From Danio rerio (lineage: Eukaryota; Chordata; Actinopteri; Cypriniformes; Danionidae), in contig NC_133180.1 of NCBI RefSeq assembly GCF_049306965.1, positions 20,819,501 through 20,883,500 of the forward strand: a stretch of 64,000 nt of DNA, written 5' to 3'. Position 1 is the first letter of the stretch. The number at the start of each line of letters is the position of its first letter. The position numbers and the translations under genes were made by a program. The notes below the pieces were generated by a model. That model ran no database searches. It was not told where the DNA came from and saw only the letters and a program-made list of their open reading frames with translations. Shown here piece by piece: positions 1 through 12,024 of the stretch.

Positions 1-1658
1 AGTCCAACAGCAGTTTATAGAAGTGTAACAGCAGTTAAATGAACTACAATTGCAATACAATGAAGTATACTCTCTGTTCAAGTACAGTACAATAAAGTTC
101 AACAGCAGTATAAGCTGCGGTAAACTGGAATAAAAACAAGAAAACTCTTGTCTTTACTGCACTTGTGCAATAGTGTGGTAAGAACTGTACTGCCCTTGTG
201 TTCCAATGGGTTTGCTTTTCAACATCATCCAATAATATTTTGTACTTTCAGGGAGGTTTTTTGGATTAAAGTAATTTTCTAATTAGAATTTTACGAGTTT
301 ATTTGCAAAAACAAATAATTAAAAGCAACTGCGGTAAACTGAATAGTACAACAGCAGTTGCAATTGATGAAATTAATGTATTCAAATTAAAATGAATTAG
401 AAAGTGATGTTTGTTTGATGAAGTTGGAATGCCAAAATAAAACCCCACCTTCTACTCAATTTTCTGTTTCAGTTGGAAATGCATAATAATACTGGGATAA
501 AAGTCTGCAGGAACTTTCAATTCTCATGAACTTTAAACATGTTGTTACAAATTCAATTCAAGTTTATTTGTATAGAGTTTTTACAATAGTTATTGTTTCA
601 AAGCAGCTTTACAAAAGGTTATCATTATTCCATTACAATCAGCTTAAATTTATATCAGATAACGTCACAATCAAATATAAAAGTTATTATTTACATAGTT
701 CAGGGATGATTCTTCCATATAAATATGGATTTCGGTATTTTTTGAGTTCAGTGCGGGAACCCCTGTAATTTGCATAAAAAAATTTTGGAGGGTGGTGGAA
801 GGGTCTCAGTGAGGTTCATCGTCATCAAAGCAGATGACCTGATTGATGGTTCATCAATGTGCACAAGAAGGAGCAGTAACTGTTTATTCCGGACGTCATT
901 CAGAGTCGTAATTGTTGACCTACCTAGTCTACTGTTTATGCAATATAATGATATTGTGTAGTCCTATAATGTGCGCGTATGACTTTTTCCTCTTTCACAT
1001 TTGCTTGTCATGACCACGTACATTATAAATAAAGCCAGGACACACTTTTGTTATTATCTATATTTTTATATTAATATCTATATGTATTTTTATATTCATA
1101 TAAAAATTTCTCTTCTTACTCCTTTTTTGTCCTCGGCTTATCTAGCCTGATAGTTAACCTGATATTTTATTGCATATAGGTGATGTCTATGTGCACATGT
1201 TTAATGAAGTGTATTTGTGTGTTAAGTGCCTGTGTTGTACTCAAAGTCTTCGATGCAAATGACTTTTTAAAATATTAAAATTAATCATTTTATATATATA
1301 TATATATACATTTGATGAAGATTGTAGTGATGTAATATTATTTTTATTATGAGTGGGGTTTAATTACAGTTTAAATATGGAAAATCCTTATATACTCTGA
1401 AAATCTATACCTTTATTCACATTACACCCTGCTGTTAGATAAAGATTTAGATTAAGGTTAGGAGAAGGCTACAAAAACACTTCAAATGCTGGAAAAGTTA
1501 TTTGAAGTTTGTGATTTGATCTTAGGCTATATGTGTATGACAAGTAAAGTAATTATTTTAAAGGGATATGATTATTTTTCTATACATACTGTATTTCTGG
1601 TTTATTCAGTTCACTGGGCGGTTGATTTGAATAATTATGTCCTGTTTTTTTATTCCAG
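1..1658. other. Probable intron or intergenic DNA with a fish interspersed repeat
   Basis: I see no coding exon here. The first 360 bases carry scattered copies of short motifs such as acagcagtt and ctgcggtaaactg, which suggests a decayed tandem repeat. Bases 548-620 resemble a common fish repeat with the core aagtttatttgtatag. A short (TA)n lies near 1293-1308. Open frames in this stretch are short and lack splice or family support. Confidence 0.5.
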
Positions 1659-1747
1659 AAATGGCTGAGCATCACAATATCAAGCAGATCCTGACTCTGT
1701 CTCGAGACCTGGTGTGCAAAGTGCAGACACTTATAGAGAACAAGTAG
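1659..1747 (+). CDS. Terminal coding exon of an unidentified gene (partial)
   Basis: A pyrimidine-rich stretch ending in TTCCAG at 1649-1658 looks like a splice acceptor. It is followed by two bases that complete a split codon and 28 codons to a TAG at 1745-1747. The peptide begins MAEHHNIKQILTLS and ends KVQTLIENK. It is hydrophilic and looks helical, with no membrane segment. The other two frames stop within a few codons, so this is the only frame that fits. The rest of the gene would lie to the left of the window, since I see no other exon in 1-1658. I do not recognise the family. It could also be a chance acceptor plus a short open frame, so the call is tentative. Confidence 0.4.
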
Positions 1748-2038
1748 CTCTGAAACCTCTCGTGTTCACAGATGTATCCCATCAGCCCTTACTGCAAAAC
1801 AGGGAACATTTGACCAAATCAGTTTCAAGTAGGTATAGTGAAACATTTCCAATGCCAACCATCTCGATCTACCTGCAGTCAGTCAGTGTGCAATTATTAA
1901 GAGTCGTTTGGCTCTTTGATCAGGTTTTACAGTACATTACATTTTATAAGTAGGTGCTGCTAATGAGTGCTCATCCACTGCATGACACCGAGTTTGATCT
2001 TGTTGTAAATGCAGTCAGGATTACTGGGGATTTTGTAG

Positions 2039-2406
2039 GCTCCGTTTCAAAACCTAGTGAACTGCCTTGCTATTTACTGCCTACATTAACTGAAACAAAA
2101 CCTCATAAAAGACTAAGATAATGCGATACTGATACGTAGCTCACACAAAAAGTGGGTTATAGAGTCTGTGTTAAATCAGATTCAACTTTTAGATTAATAC
2201 ACAAGTATTTATTGATATTTCTTGCATTGCCTACCATGAAATTATTAGACTGAGTCATGTTGCAGTGCATTCTGGGATTGTTTTCTCCATACATGCAGTG
2301 CTGCCTTAGAATCTGAACAGGAGGAACATATCATAGAAGGCAGAAGTGTGCCTATGGTGCCTTAAAAAAAGCTGCCTATGTAGAGCTCACTAGGTTTTGA
2401 AACAGA
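2039..2406. mobile_element. Non-autonomous DNA transposon (MITE) with terminal inverted repeats
   Basis: The left end reads tccgtttcaaaacctagtga and the right end, on the opposite strand, reads tgtttcaaaacctagtgagc. Both ends run on into a related 'ctgcctacat'-type segment, giving inverted termini of about 30 bases. There is no transposase frame. I could not identify a clean target-site duplication, so the exact ends are approximate and the superfamily is open. Confidence 0.6.
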
Positions 2407-3654
2407 AAAGAAGTTCGGAACAGGTGCATTTTACTGCAAAAGCTGCCTTTTCACTATCTCTGACAAGCAAAACACGGGCAAGAAGTCTTTCGTTTTGGAT
2501 TAGATTTAGAGTTATGCGACTGTCCAATCAGAAATGATGTATTTAATCAAAACTTATGAGCGCAAAGTTAACATTACTTAAATTTAAGCAGTATTTCCCC
2601 TCAAACTTTATCATGAAAATACTGTTTCTGTAAAATGCTGGTTATTATAAAAGTGAGAGAATTTTTATGTGAGAATTTGACGACAGGACCTTGAATTATT
2701 AGGAATATACCATATTATTAGGAGTATGAACCATTCCAATGTGGTCATGTCACTGGCTCATGAACATTTACTGCTTGTTATTAAACTATTTCATAACTGT
2801 AACAAGAGACAATTGAATCAAAAGTTGACGTTAAAACAGCTCTCATAACATTATTTATCAATATGTTTTTTGGATTGTCGTAAGCAATGGAAATTAGAAA
2901 TGTAAAACGGGAAATACGCTGGGACCATTGTTATTGTTTACATCCATCAAATTGGTCTATACCAGGAATAACCAGGGTGTATTTTCTAATAATTTACTGG
3001 CTCAATTATTCCACTGACACCTATGGTTACCACTCCTAAAGACACTGTTAAAAACGTTGTATTTCAAGACATTTGTCAGCCTTTGTCCTCAAAGTGCTCC
3101 TGTGTATAGGACTAGTTTCTTACACATCTCATTCAAAACCTTCTGTTTTGTTTTGATTAGGGTTTTTGACAGTTTTTAAACCTTGAAATGACTGAAATCA
3201 TTCAGCATAGTGACATGAAACTGTAATGCAGTGAAAACCTGACTGGAACAACTGTGTGTTTATCTGAAAAATAGGGGCTGTTAACATATGGCATTTTTTG
3301 CATTTATTGCAAATGCAGATGCGTGGTAAGCAAGTTCCAATAGAGAGTGATGCTCTCTTTTTTTTCCAGGCAGCGAGTTAAGAACATCTCAACTTTTCAG
3401 AATGCCACTAGTGCACTGCACATCATGTGACAAGAACAAACCAATCAGCTTTTCCTTTATGTTTTAACTAAAAAATGTGTATAATAAACACAGACTAATT
3501 ACCCCAAACAAACACAGAGCACGCAAACACAGCAGCACTTTTTTTCTTTTTACGTAAATAAAGCATGTATCAGAGTTACAGCAAGGGTTTGTTAGTGGTG
3601 GCTCCTTGCACTATAAAAAACTTTAAGTCAGTATAACAACAAAAAACATAACCC
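2407..3654. other. Intergenic DNA without a recognised gene
   Basis: AT-rich sequence with only short, unsupported open frames and no splice-phase-consistent exons. I recognise no protein family or RNA gene here. Some of it is probably old interspersed repeat. Confidence 0.5.
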
Positions 3655-4600
3655 GTGTTTCCTTTCGCTTTTTCTTGTTCACTCAACCTTTGACAGCATT
3701 AGCTGCACTGACCTAAAATTATTTGTCAGTTAGACAAAACATATTTAGTTGGGTTAACATAAGATTATTAGTTTTCTGTAACAAAAATTGTTGTGCCAAG
3801 ATTGTGTCAAGAGTGAACAAAAAAAACAAAAACAAACATAGTTCAATTGAAAAAAAAAACTAAAACAGAGACAAATGCAAAACAAAACATTTAGTAGACT
3901 CAGAATTAGAAACAGGACAGGAGGTAAAAGAACAATAAATGTAAACAAGACAATGATCAAAACATGGCAGGATAAACAGGGAAACATGCTTTGTAATGCC
4001 TCACATGTGAAGCAGGCCTTCCTGTTTTTTTAGTTAAACTATGTTTGTTTGTTCTGATATTGTATTATTTTTTGTACCAATTTCCAAAGGGTTTTTTTTC
4101 CCTCAACTTCAAACATTTTAGGTCAGTGCAATCGATGTGTTTAAAAGTTGAGTACACGTCAGCGCCAATGATTTAGTGGTTAGTGTGTCGACACATGGCA
4201 CTCCGGTGTTCATTTAGACCTGAGTTCGATTCCCACCTCGAGGTCCTATGCCAATCCTTCAACTCTCTCCTCTGTTCACGCTTTCCTGTCTATACTCTCT
4301 ACTGTCCTATCAATTAAAGGTGAAAAAAGTGTTGCGTACATGAGAAAAAACGAAAGGAAATGCTGAAAAAAAAGGTTTCACTCAATTTCATGCATTCCAG
4401 TTCTGCAGACTAAAAACTTTCAGATGGCACTGCTTAAAAAGTTTTGTTACAGAGTAGTTCACATCTCCAGAAAACTTATATACTTCTGTTAACCCAGCTA
4501 AATGTTTTTTGTATTACTGACAAATAATTTTAGGTCAGTGCAGCTGATGTTTTCAAAAGTTGAGTGAACAAGAAAAAGCAAAAGGAAAGGACTACTGACT
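3655..4600. repeat. Long inverted repeat (MITE-like), interrupted by a SINE
   Basis: Bases 3655-3780 and the reverse complement of about 4480-4600 share arms of roughly 120 bases, with common blocks such as gctttttcttgttcactcaa, ctgcactgacctaaaattat and gggttaaca. A third partial arm lies at 4113-4155 and resumes near 4340, split by the SINE at 4157-4335. The simplest reading is one or two decayed fold-back DNA elements of the same family, one later hit by a SINE. No transposase frame is present. Confidence 0.6.
4157..4335 (+). mobile_element. tRNA-derived SINE
   Basis: The 5' part looks like a degenerate tRNA gene: an A-box-like gatttagtggttagtg near 4168 and a B-box-like gagttcgattccc near 4223, the right order and spacing for an internal RNA polymerase III promoter. 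A 3' body follows with the blocks tttcctgtctatactctct and ctgtcctatcaattaaaggt, as in a widespread cyprinid SINE. It sits inside an arm of the surrounding inverted repeat, so it is the younger insertion. Confidence 0.65.
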
Positions 4601-5108
4601 GATTTGTTTACAGTGTGGAGAAGCCAACTGATGGCGGGTGAGCAACAGCAGATGCCACAGGAGCACTAGTTCAGTTTGGTAGAGGAAACTGTAGATTTTC
4701 CATGTAGTTCCATGTAGAGGTATTATTTACATAGAGTTTTGATATGATATGTGAATGACTCTGTGGAAAGTTCACCAGCCAATCGGAATCAAGCATTTAA
4801 CAGCCCCATAGTAAAAGTAGGGGTTGTTCTCAGAGAATAAAGCTCTGCATTCTTATTCACATAGGGCTCCTGTATAAGCCCTATATTCATCCTGTAAAAA
4901 CAACTGGCTAGATGTACATTATCCTGATAATTACACAACGACTTGCCAATGAAATAAACAAATAGACAAAAAAATGAAGATCTAAGCTGCTATAATTTAC
5001 TAACTCTTTATTAAAATGTAATGCTTGCCAAAAGATGGTGCCAAACAGTCAAGAATAATGATGTGACTGATAAGCATGTATATGAATATAGTCACTTACA
5101 GTCAAGAT

Positions 5109-5707
5109 CAAAGGTGTCCAAAGTAAGGTCTGCGGGCTAAAGTTGTCACATGGTAATTTTTAATTTGGCCATCCCATCATGAAAGAGAGGGAGAATGATG
5201 GGGAGTTGGTTGGGTCAAATGCCTTTGACAGAGATCATCATTTTGAATTTAGCATAATCTTTTGTTTCTTTGTTTAACTGAGGAGCTTCAAAAAAGCCAA
5301 CTAAAATAAATGTTTCATTTAAATAATGTAAATAAGAGAGACTTTTAAAATGTAAATGCTGTCAGATAGAAGACAATTCACAAGACATTGGTAAGCAAAT
5401 CAAGGCAAAGGCAGGAGCAGGTCGACTAGTTTACTCAGCATTAAACTCCATTGTGTTATAAATGGAATTGTTTATGTTTTTTTTATTGTAATAAATTTAT
5501 TGTAAAACTGTAAAAATTATACCACATCATTAATTAATATGTTTTAAAGCAACATTTCTAGTTAATTTTAAATATTAGAAAATGGACTAGGAAATTATCC
5601 ATGGCAAATTTAAATGTAATACGGCTTGGTATATTTAACTTCAGCCCACAGCCCTCAATCAAGTTTGGTTTTTAGCCCTTTATAAAAAAATAGTTTGGGC
5701 ACCCCTG
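5109..5707. mobile_element. Non-autonomous hAT-type DNA element
   Basis: The element starts caaaggtgtccaaa and ends tttgggcacccctg, which are imperfect inverted termini. It is flanked by a perfect 8-base direct repeat, GTCAAGAT, at 5101-5108 and 5708-5715. An 8-base target duplication with termini of this kind is the hAT hallmark. The 599-base interior has no long transposase frame. Confidence 0.8.
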
Positions 5708-5715
5708 GTCAAGAT

Positions 5716-7509
5716 GATTCAAAGTACCGAGATTGACCTGTGTTATTAATTTAACCAATTGATGGAATGTCATGATTCACCAATCAGGAGCAAATGTAAT
5801 AAATCAGAGAGCCATATAATAAAGTCATTTAATAGTTATTTAAATTACTTGGCCTGATAAATTCTACTGTTTTTATTTTTGACATGTATTGGCTGTTATT
5901 TTATTTTTGTGTGGATATATTCACACATTCATTTATATTCATTATAATCGCTGATTTCAAAGTACCCGGTGATTGCCACCAGGGTGTGAAATGTGACAGT
6001 CGTGTGTAAATGTTGCAGATGGTGGAAAGGTGGCTTAAGAGGCGGTCACACTAGATTTCATGCTCAGTTCACTTTCAATTTTACACATGAAGAAGAGCAA
6101 GTGCACACTTCAACTCTTGGGTGACTGAATTTTTTTTTTCAGGAAATAAGTTCATTGTTCAGGCTGCATTTAATTGATCAGAAAGACACCACAGACAGAA
6201 ATATTACAAAATATGATCATAAAGTGTCTGTTTTCTTTTTTGAACATCTTTTATTCCTGTGATGGCAAAGATGAATTTTCAGCATGTCTTCAGTATCACA
6301 TGATTCTTCAGAAATAATTTGATTATGCTGAATATTATCAGCGCTGCTTACTATTTTTGTGGGAAATGTGACTATTTTTTCAGAAGTTCAAGAGAACAGT
6401 ATTTATTTCAAATAGAAATCTTTTTAATACATTATAAAAACTTTACTGTCACTGAATTTAGTGCGCTAATCTTAAATACAACAATCAATGTATTCATTTC
6501 TTTTTAAATAACACCTACCCCAAACTTTTGAATGTTAGTGAACATTAATCTAAATGTCATCTTGCGCTAAAAACAAACTGAGAGAAGCTGTTTGGTTTTT
6601 AATGCTGATAGATGATATATTTATTCATCGTTTATTAAAACACTGGCCCTAGAGCATTACATGTCCTGTTACAGATACATGTTGTGGCATATGTAAGTTT
6701 GCATGCTTCAAATGTAGTGTGACCGCAATCTTAAAGCTCTCGTAGGACCTGCAGGCTTTGTTAGTATTCCAATGTGCCACTTTTAATAAACGATCCAGAT
6801 TCTAAAGTGTAAAACTGTAGCAGTAGGGGGCGCTGTGCTTTTCAGACTTCTGCATGTGTTTCTGTAAGCCGCTTATATTTCCGAGTCGGTGTCTTAACTG
6901 TGAGCCGTTTCACTAAAATCAGATCAGGTCTTTGTGTATTGCGCAGTATATTAGTGGACAATACCAATAAATGCCTCTAGCTATTAGATAATGACTTGAA
7001 AAATCATGTCAGTAGATAGTTTTTTTCCCCATTTTGTTTCACAGACTTGATGAATGATTTGGGATTTCTGTAATGTTTGTGTTCCAGTTAACCGGTGTCA
7101 TGTTTTCAGTCACTTTATGAAAATCTGCCATTAAAGTTACTGATTTTATAGATGTATGTGTGGATCAGGACAAATCTCAATCACTACCACAAGGCCTTGT
7201 CTGCTTCATGTGTTCTTGCTGTTTGTGGACTGTACAGAAAAATACACGCTATATTTATTAAATAGAGAGAATCTATATTATTAACTTCGATGTCGTTGGC
7301 TACATGGTTTCAGAACGGACGCTATTATTCACATGAAGAAAAAAAACAGCAGTGCTCTTATTTATTTTAGCATTACAGATTGTTGGATGAAATGTTCATT
7401 GTATTTTCCTTAATCCAAACATGCTATTGAAACTTGGTACCTCATTACATGTGTTAATCTCAATGAAGTATCGATCATGTGATCCAAGCAGTACAGCTGT
7501 GGCCCAGAA
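5716..7509. other. Intergenic DNA with an old fish interspersed repeat (about 6150-6540)
   Basis: Bases about 6150-6540 resemble a common fish repeat with blocks like gtgatggcaaagatgaattt and tcagtatcacatgattcttc. I cannot assign its class. The rest holds no gene that I can support. Confidence 0.45.
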
Positions 7510-7517
7510 AAAAACTT

Positions 7518-8722
7518 TTTAGCCACTTTATTAGATACACGTTTTCAACTGCTCGTTGAAAAATGTCTAATCAGCCAATCACATGGCAGCAACTCAATGC
7601 ATTTAGGCATGTAGACATGGTCAAGACGATATGCTGTAGTTCAAATCGAGCTCCAGAATGGGGAAGAAAGATGATTTGATTGACTTTGAATGTGGCATGG
7701 TTGTTGGTGCCAGACTGGCTGATCTTAGTATTTCAGACACTGCTGATCTACTGGGATTTTTCACGCATAACCATTTCTAGGTTTTACAAAGAATGGTCCA
7801 AAAAAGAGAAAATATCCAGTGAGCGGCAGTTCTGTGGGATCAAATGCCTTGTTGATGTCAGAGGTCTGAGGATAATGGCCAGACTGGTTTCGAGCTGACA
7901 GAAAGGCATCAGAAACTCAAATAAGCACGCACTCGTTACAGCTGAGGTATGCAGAAGAGCATCTCTGAATGCACAACAAGTCCAACCTTGAGGCAGATGG
8001 GCTATAGCAGCAAAAGACCATATTGGGTGCCACTCCCATCAGCTAAGAATAGGAAACTGAGGATACAATTTGCACAGGCTTACCAAAATTGGACAATAGA
8101 AGTTTGGAAAACTGTTGCCTGGTCTGATGAGTCTCGATTTCTGCTGCAACATTCGGATGGTAGGGTCAGAATTTGGCGTCAACAACATGAAAACTTAGGT
8201 ACATCCTGACTTGTATCAACCGTTCAGGCTGGTTGTGGTGGTGTGATGGTGTGGGGGATATGGGATAATTTGGGCCCATTAGGGCCAATTGAGCAGTGCC
8301 AACTCCACAGCCTACCTGAGTATTGTTGCTGACAATGTCCATCACTTTATGACCACAATGTACTCATGTTCTGATGGCTGTTTCCAGCAGAATATCAATA
8401 CAATAGAATATCTCATAAAGCGCAAATTATCTCAGGCTGGTTTCTTGAACATGACAATGAGTTCACTGTACTCAAATGGCCTCCACATTCACCAGTACTT
8501 AATCCAATAGAGCGCCTTTGGGATGTGGTGGAATGGGAGATTCGCTTAATGGATGTGCAGCCGACAAATCTGCAGCAACTGCATGATACGATCATGTCAA
8601 TATGGACCAAAATCTCTGAGGAATTTTCAAGTACCTTGTTGAATCTATACCATAAAGGATTAAAACAAAAGGGGGTTCAACCTGGTACTAGGAAGGTGTA
8701 CCTTATAAAGTGGCCGGAGAGT
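7518..8722 (+). mobile_element. Decayed Tc1-like transposon, near full length
   Basis: The termini gccactttattagatacac and ataaagtggccgg are inverted copies of each other and match the element at 23301-24129. Between them the plus strand still reads as a Tc1-type transposase in pieces: a helix-turn-helix start near 7680, and near 8130 a WSDESRFLL motif (first catalytic Asp) followed by the typical GRVRIWRQQ region. The frame is broken by several stops and frameshifts, and part of the middle is altered, so it cannot encode active transposase. At about 1.2 kb it is close to the normal length of such elements. Confidence 0.85.
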
Positions 8723-9700
8723 ATATTCACATTGAGTTGCAATCAAAAATATGAATCAAATCACATGTGTCTTTTTGTCACATATTTGTTAAGTCTTTAA
8801 CACACAACAAATGACTATTTAGACAAAATTTAAAGCAAATCAGAATCAAAAGTGTATTCCAGACTACCATAAAGACTTTATTATGGTCTACTCTGCATTA
8901 TTTGTGATCAAGTGTTAATCTTTGTCCTGCATTGCGTCTTGATTTCTTCATGTGCTGAATATATTCTATAAGGAGTAGAAATTAATTTCTAGTCTGTATG
9001 TGCTGTTATACATTTCTTTAAATCTGAATGTATGCATTTTCTCTGTTTTTTTATGTGAGTGTTCTTGCTACACTATTGTCAGTCACTATGAAAGAGTGTT
9101 CAATTAAATGTATATTAAATGGTAAATGTACTTGTTTTTAAAAAAAAATGAAATAAAATGGAATTGTTCTTATTTTTCCAACAAATCTAATTCTACATCT
9201 GCTTCTTTTGGAAATGTTACGTTTTTGGGGTTTTGTGTTGTTGTTTTTTTAGGAAGTCTATGGTAGTGAATAGAACTGTATGGTGAAACACTGAAATATG
9301 GCACCAGATGACGTCTTAACAGTAAAGCAATTCTGGAGTATTCAGCTGAGTCCATATAGCACAGCTGTCCAGAATTTGATACATGTTCATGCTAATTCTG
9401 ACATTTTATCACTTTTTTGAACTCCTGGACTGTTTGGTCTGATTTTCTTAAAAATGTAATTCTTGATTAGTAAAACCATTCTTAAATAATGTACAAAATG
9501 ATTTGACAATTTGCTAAAGCTCAAATTCGGTCTGTAATGAAAACCCAATAGCCTTAGGTTATCTACAATTTCAGAAAAGTGACACCTATTGGTCAGGGAA
9601 AGAATAGCTATTTATTTAATTTTTTACTATACCTTTAACAGTTTTATAATGGTTTAGCCAGAAATCACTAGATTGGTAATGATATATAAAATAAATAAGA
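8723..9700. other. Intergenic DNA without a recognised gene
   Basis: AT-rich sequence. Open frames are short and unsupported, and I see no exon with matching splice sites. Confidence 0.45.
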
Positions 9701-9702
9701 TA

Positions 9703-10137
<435 letters not shown>

Positions 10138-11228
10138 ACAAGCACAGTTGTCCTATTATCTTCATGAACATACAATATGAAGCGTGATTTGCATCTTTAC
10201 TACTTTTCTGTTAATGGTCTCAAAAATGTTGAGGAAGTTCCACTTGTTACTGTCCATCATGTAACATTTGATCACAAAGTAATGTGATCTTACTTAGCTG
10301 TACCGTACTTTGTCTGTACTCTGCTGAAGTATTTCCAATTGGGGAGGCTTTAACTTAGTTACAAGTAAACCTTGAATCGAAACGGCCTGCACTGAAATCA
10401 GGTTATTTAATTTGGTTCTAGAGGAAACTGTTTGTATTCAGGGTTTTGATGTATTGTAGGTTTTGTGACAAAAATGATAATGGGATATTGAAGCATAATA
10501 AATCATTGGACCTTGGATACTTAAGTACATCTGAAGACAAATACTTTTGTACTTTTACTCAAGATTTTATTTTTACTTGAGTAAAATTTAACTTGGTTAA
10601 TCTCGACTTAACCTCAAGTTGCCTACTTGGTTTGTGTACTTTGTCGACCATTGTAAATTACAGTAAACATGATTTTCATTCATTCTGCCTATTGTCCTTG
10701 AACTAGCCCTAATATAATTGTAATTATTTTAAAATAGAAATGCATGATCAAGTTCATAGCAGTTAACCACTGACTACTTTAGTGTGTGCATCCTGAAAAA
10801 AACATTATCAATTAGGAATGGGCCAGTATAAGTTTCTGACACCATGATAACCTTGGATAAAAACATCACGGATAAAACGGATTACTTCTCTAATTCTTTT
10901 TAAATGTCTAACTTGTTAACTAACTTGTTTCCCCTTTGAAACATTTAAAATATTTTGGAACAGTAAACATGTCAGGCTAAATAGTTCAAATAAATAATTG
11001 ACTTGTGCTCTCTGCATTAGTTTCAAAAACACAGATCTTTTCTGATTTAGATACTCGGTTGTCCTAAAAAAACTTAAAACAAAACATAAAAAACAACTTG
11101 CATGTACCGGTATAGCAGAAAACTTTGGCGGTTTTAAAACCTTGACTTTTTCAAACCATTCAAATGGGTATAGTGCCATGCCTATTGTCAATGCTATAAT
11201 AATGAATAACATAAGTAATACATGGCAC
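10138..11228. other. Intergenic DNA without a recognised gene
   Basis: AT-rich sequence with short unsupported open frames. The stretch 10530-10640 resembles a common fish repeat containing acttttactcaag-type blocks. I see no gene. Confidence 0.4.
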
Positions 11229-11697
11229 ATTAAAGAGTTATAGATGTTAAAATTATTTATTTTTTCTGTTGAACACAGAACACAAAATATGTTTTTAAGA
11301 AAGCTGAAAACCTGTAACCATGATGTCCATAAGAGGATAAACAAATGCTATGGAAGTCAATGGCTACAGGCTCAAAAAAAAATATTTTTATTTTATTATT
11401 ATTATTTTATTTATTTTTTTTGCTCGTTTAAACAACACAATTCTTGAGATTTCATTGGGACAACTTAATTTTTTATGTTCAATCTACATAAATTTGTTAA
11501 AAGTGTTAAGTTAACTTAATCGATTTGAGTTGGAACAACATGAATGAATTGTGTGGACCCCTGCTTTTTTACAGTGCAGGTTTCCAGCTTTCTTCAAAAC
11601 ATCTTCTTTTTAAAAGAAGTATTAAAGTAAGTAAATGCTAGGAACAAGTGAAGGTTGAGTTATTGTTTTCAGTTTTGGGTGAACTACCCCTATAAAT
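11229..11697. mobile_element. Palindromic MITE of the 'gatagttcaccc' family, interrupted
   Basis: The left part has ttctgttgaacacagaacac and aaagctgaaaacctgtaacc, and the right part has ggtttccagctttcttcaaa and ttttgggtgaacta. These are mirror halves of a palindrome seen again at 14947, 34591, 37064, 55910 and 62551. A different AT-rich repeat, about 11390-11570, splits it. It has no coding capacity. Confidence 0.55.
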
Positions 11698-11752
11698 GGA
11701 AATAAATTCAAGAAAAAAGACCCTCTTGTTCTATTTGAAAAAAAAGACTTTT

Positions 11753-11825
11753 CGCCCGAACAGGGACTTGAACCCTGGACCCTCAGATTAAAAGTCTGAT
11801 GCTCTACCGACTGAGCTATCCGGGC
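11753..11825 (-). tRNA. tRNA-Lys (anticodon TTT)
   Basis: On the minus strand this is a 73-base cloverleaf. The acceptor stem GCCCGGA pairs with TTCGGGC, with a discriminator G. The D arm TAGCTCAGTCGGTAGAGC contains the A box. The anticodon loop CTTTTAA gives anticodon TTT, which reads Lys AAA codons. The T arm GGGTTCAAGTCCC is the B box. A T-run follows downstream on the minus strand (A-run at about 11740-11748 on the plus strand), fitting RNA polymerase III termination. No intron and no encoded CCA. It diverges from gatc, whose start codon lies 200 bases away. Confidence 0.97.
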
Positions 11826-11888
11826 TCTTGCATACTATTGTTCCATCCTCCTCTGAGAAGGTAACGTGTGTCGTGTAGTCTGAAATCT

Positions 11889-11896
11889 ACTTCCGG
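11889..11896 (+). promoter_or_regulatory. ETS/GABP-type motif in the gatc promoter
   Basis: The sequence ACTTCCGG, followed by AAAT, is a consensus ETS/GABP (NRF-2) site about 130 bases upstream of the gatc start codon. Such sites are common in promoters of nuclear genes for mitochondrial proteins. Binding is inferred from the motif only. Confidence 0.45.
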
Positions 11897-12024
11897 AAAT
11901 GAAGACCTATCCTTTCTTTTAGAGCACTTGTAGTAAGGAGCCCTTAGCAACACCGTGACTAAATCGCTGTTTATGCGACTTTATACGCAAAGCAACTGAA
12001 CACCGTTAGGAACGCGATTTTGTC

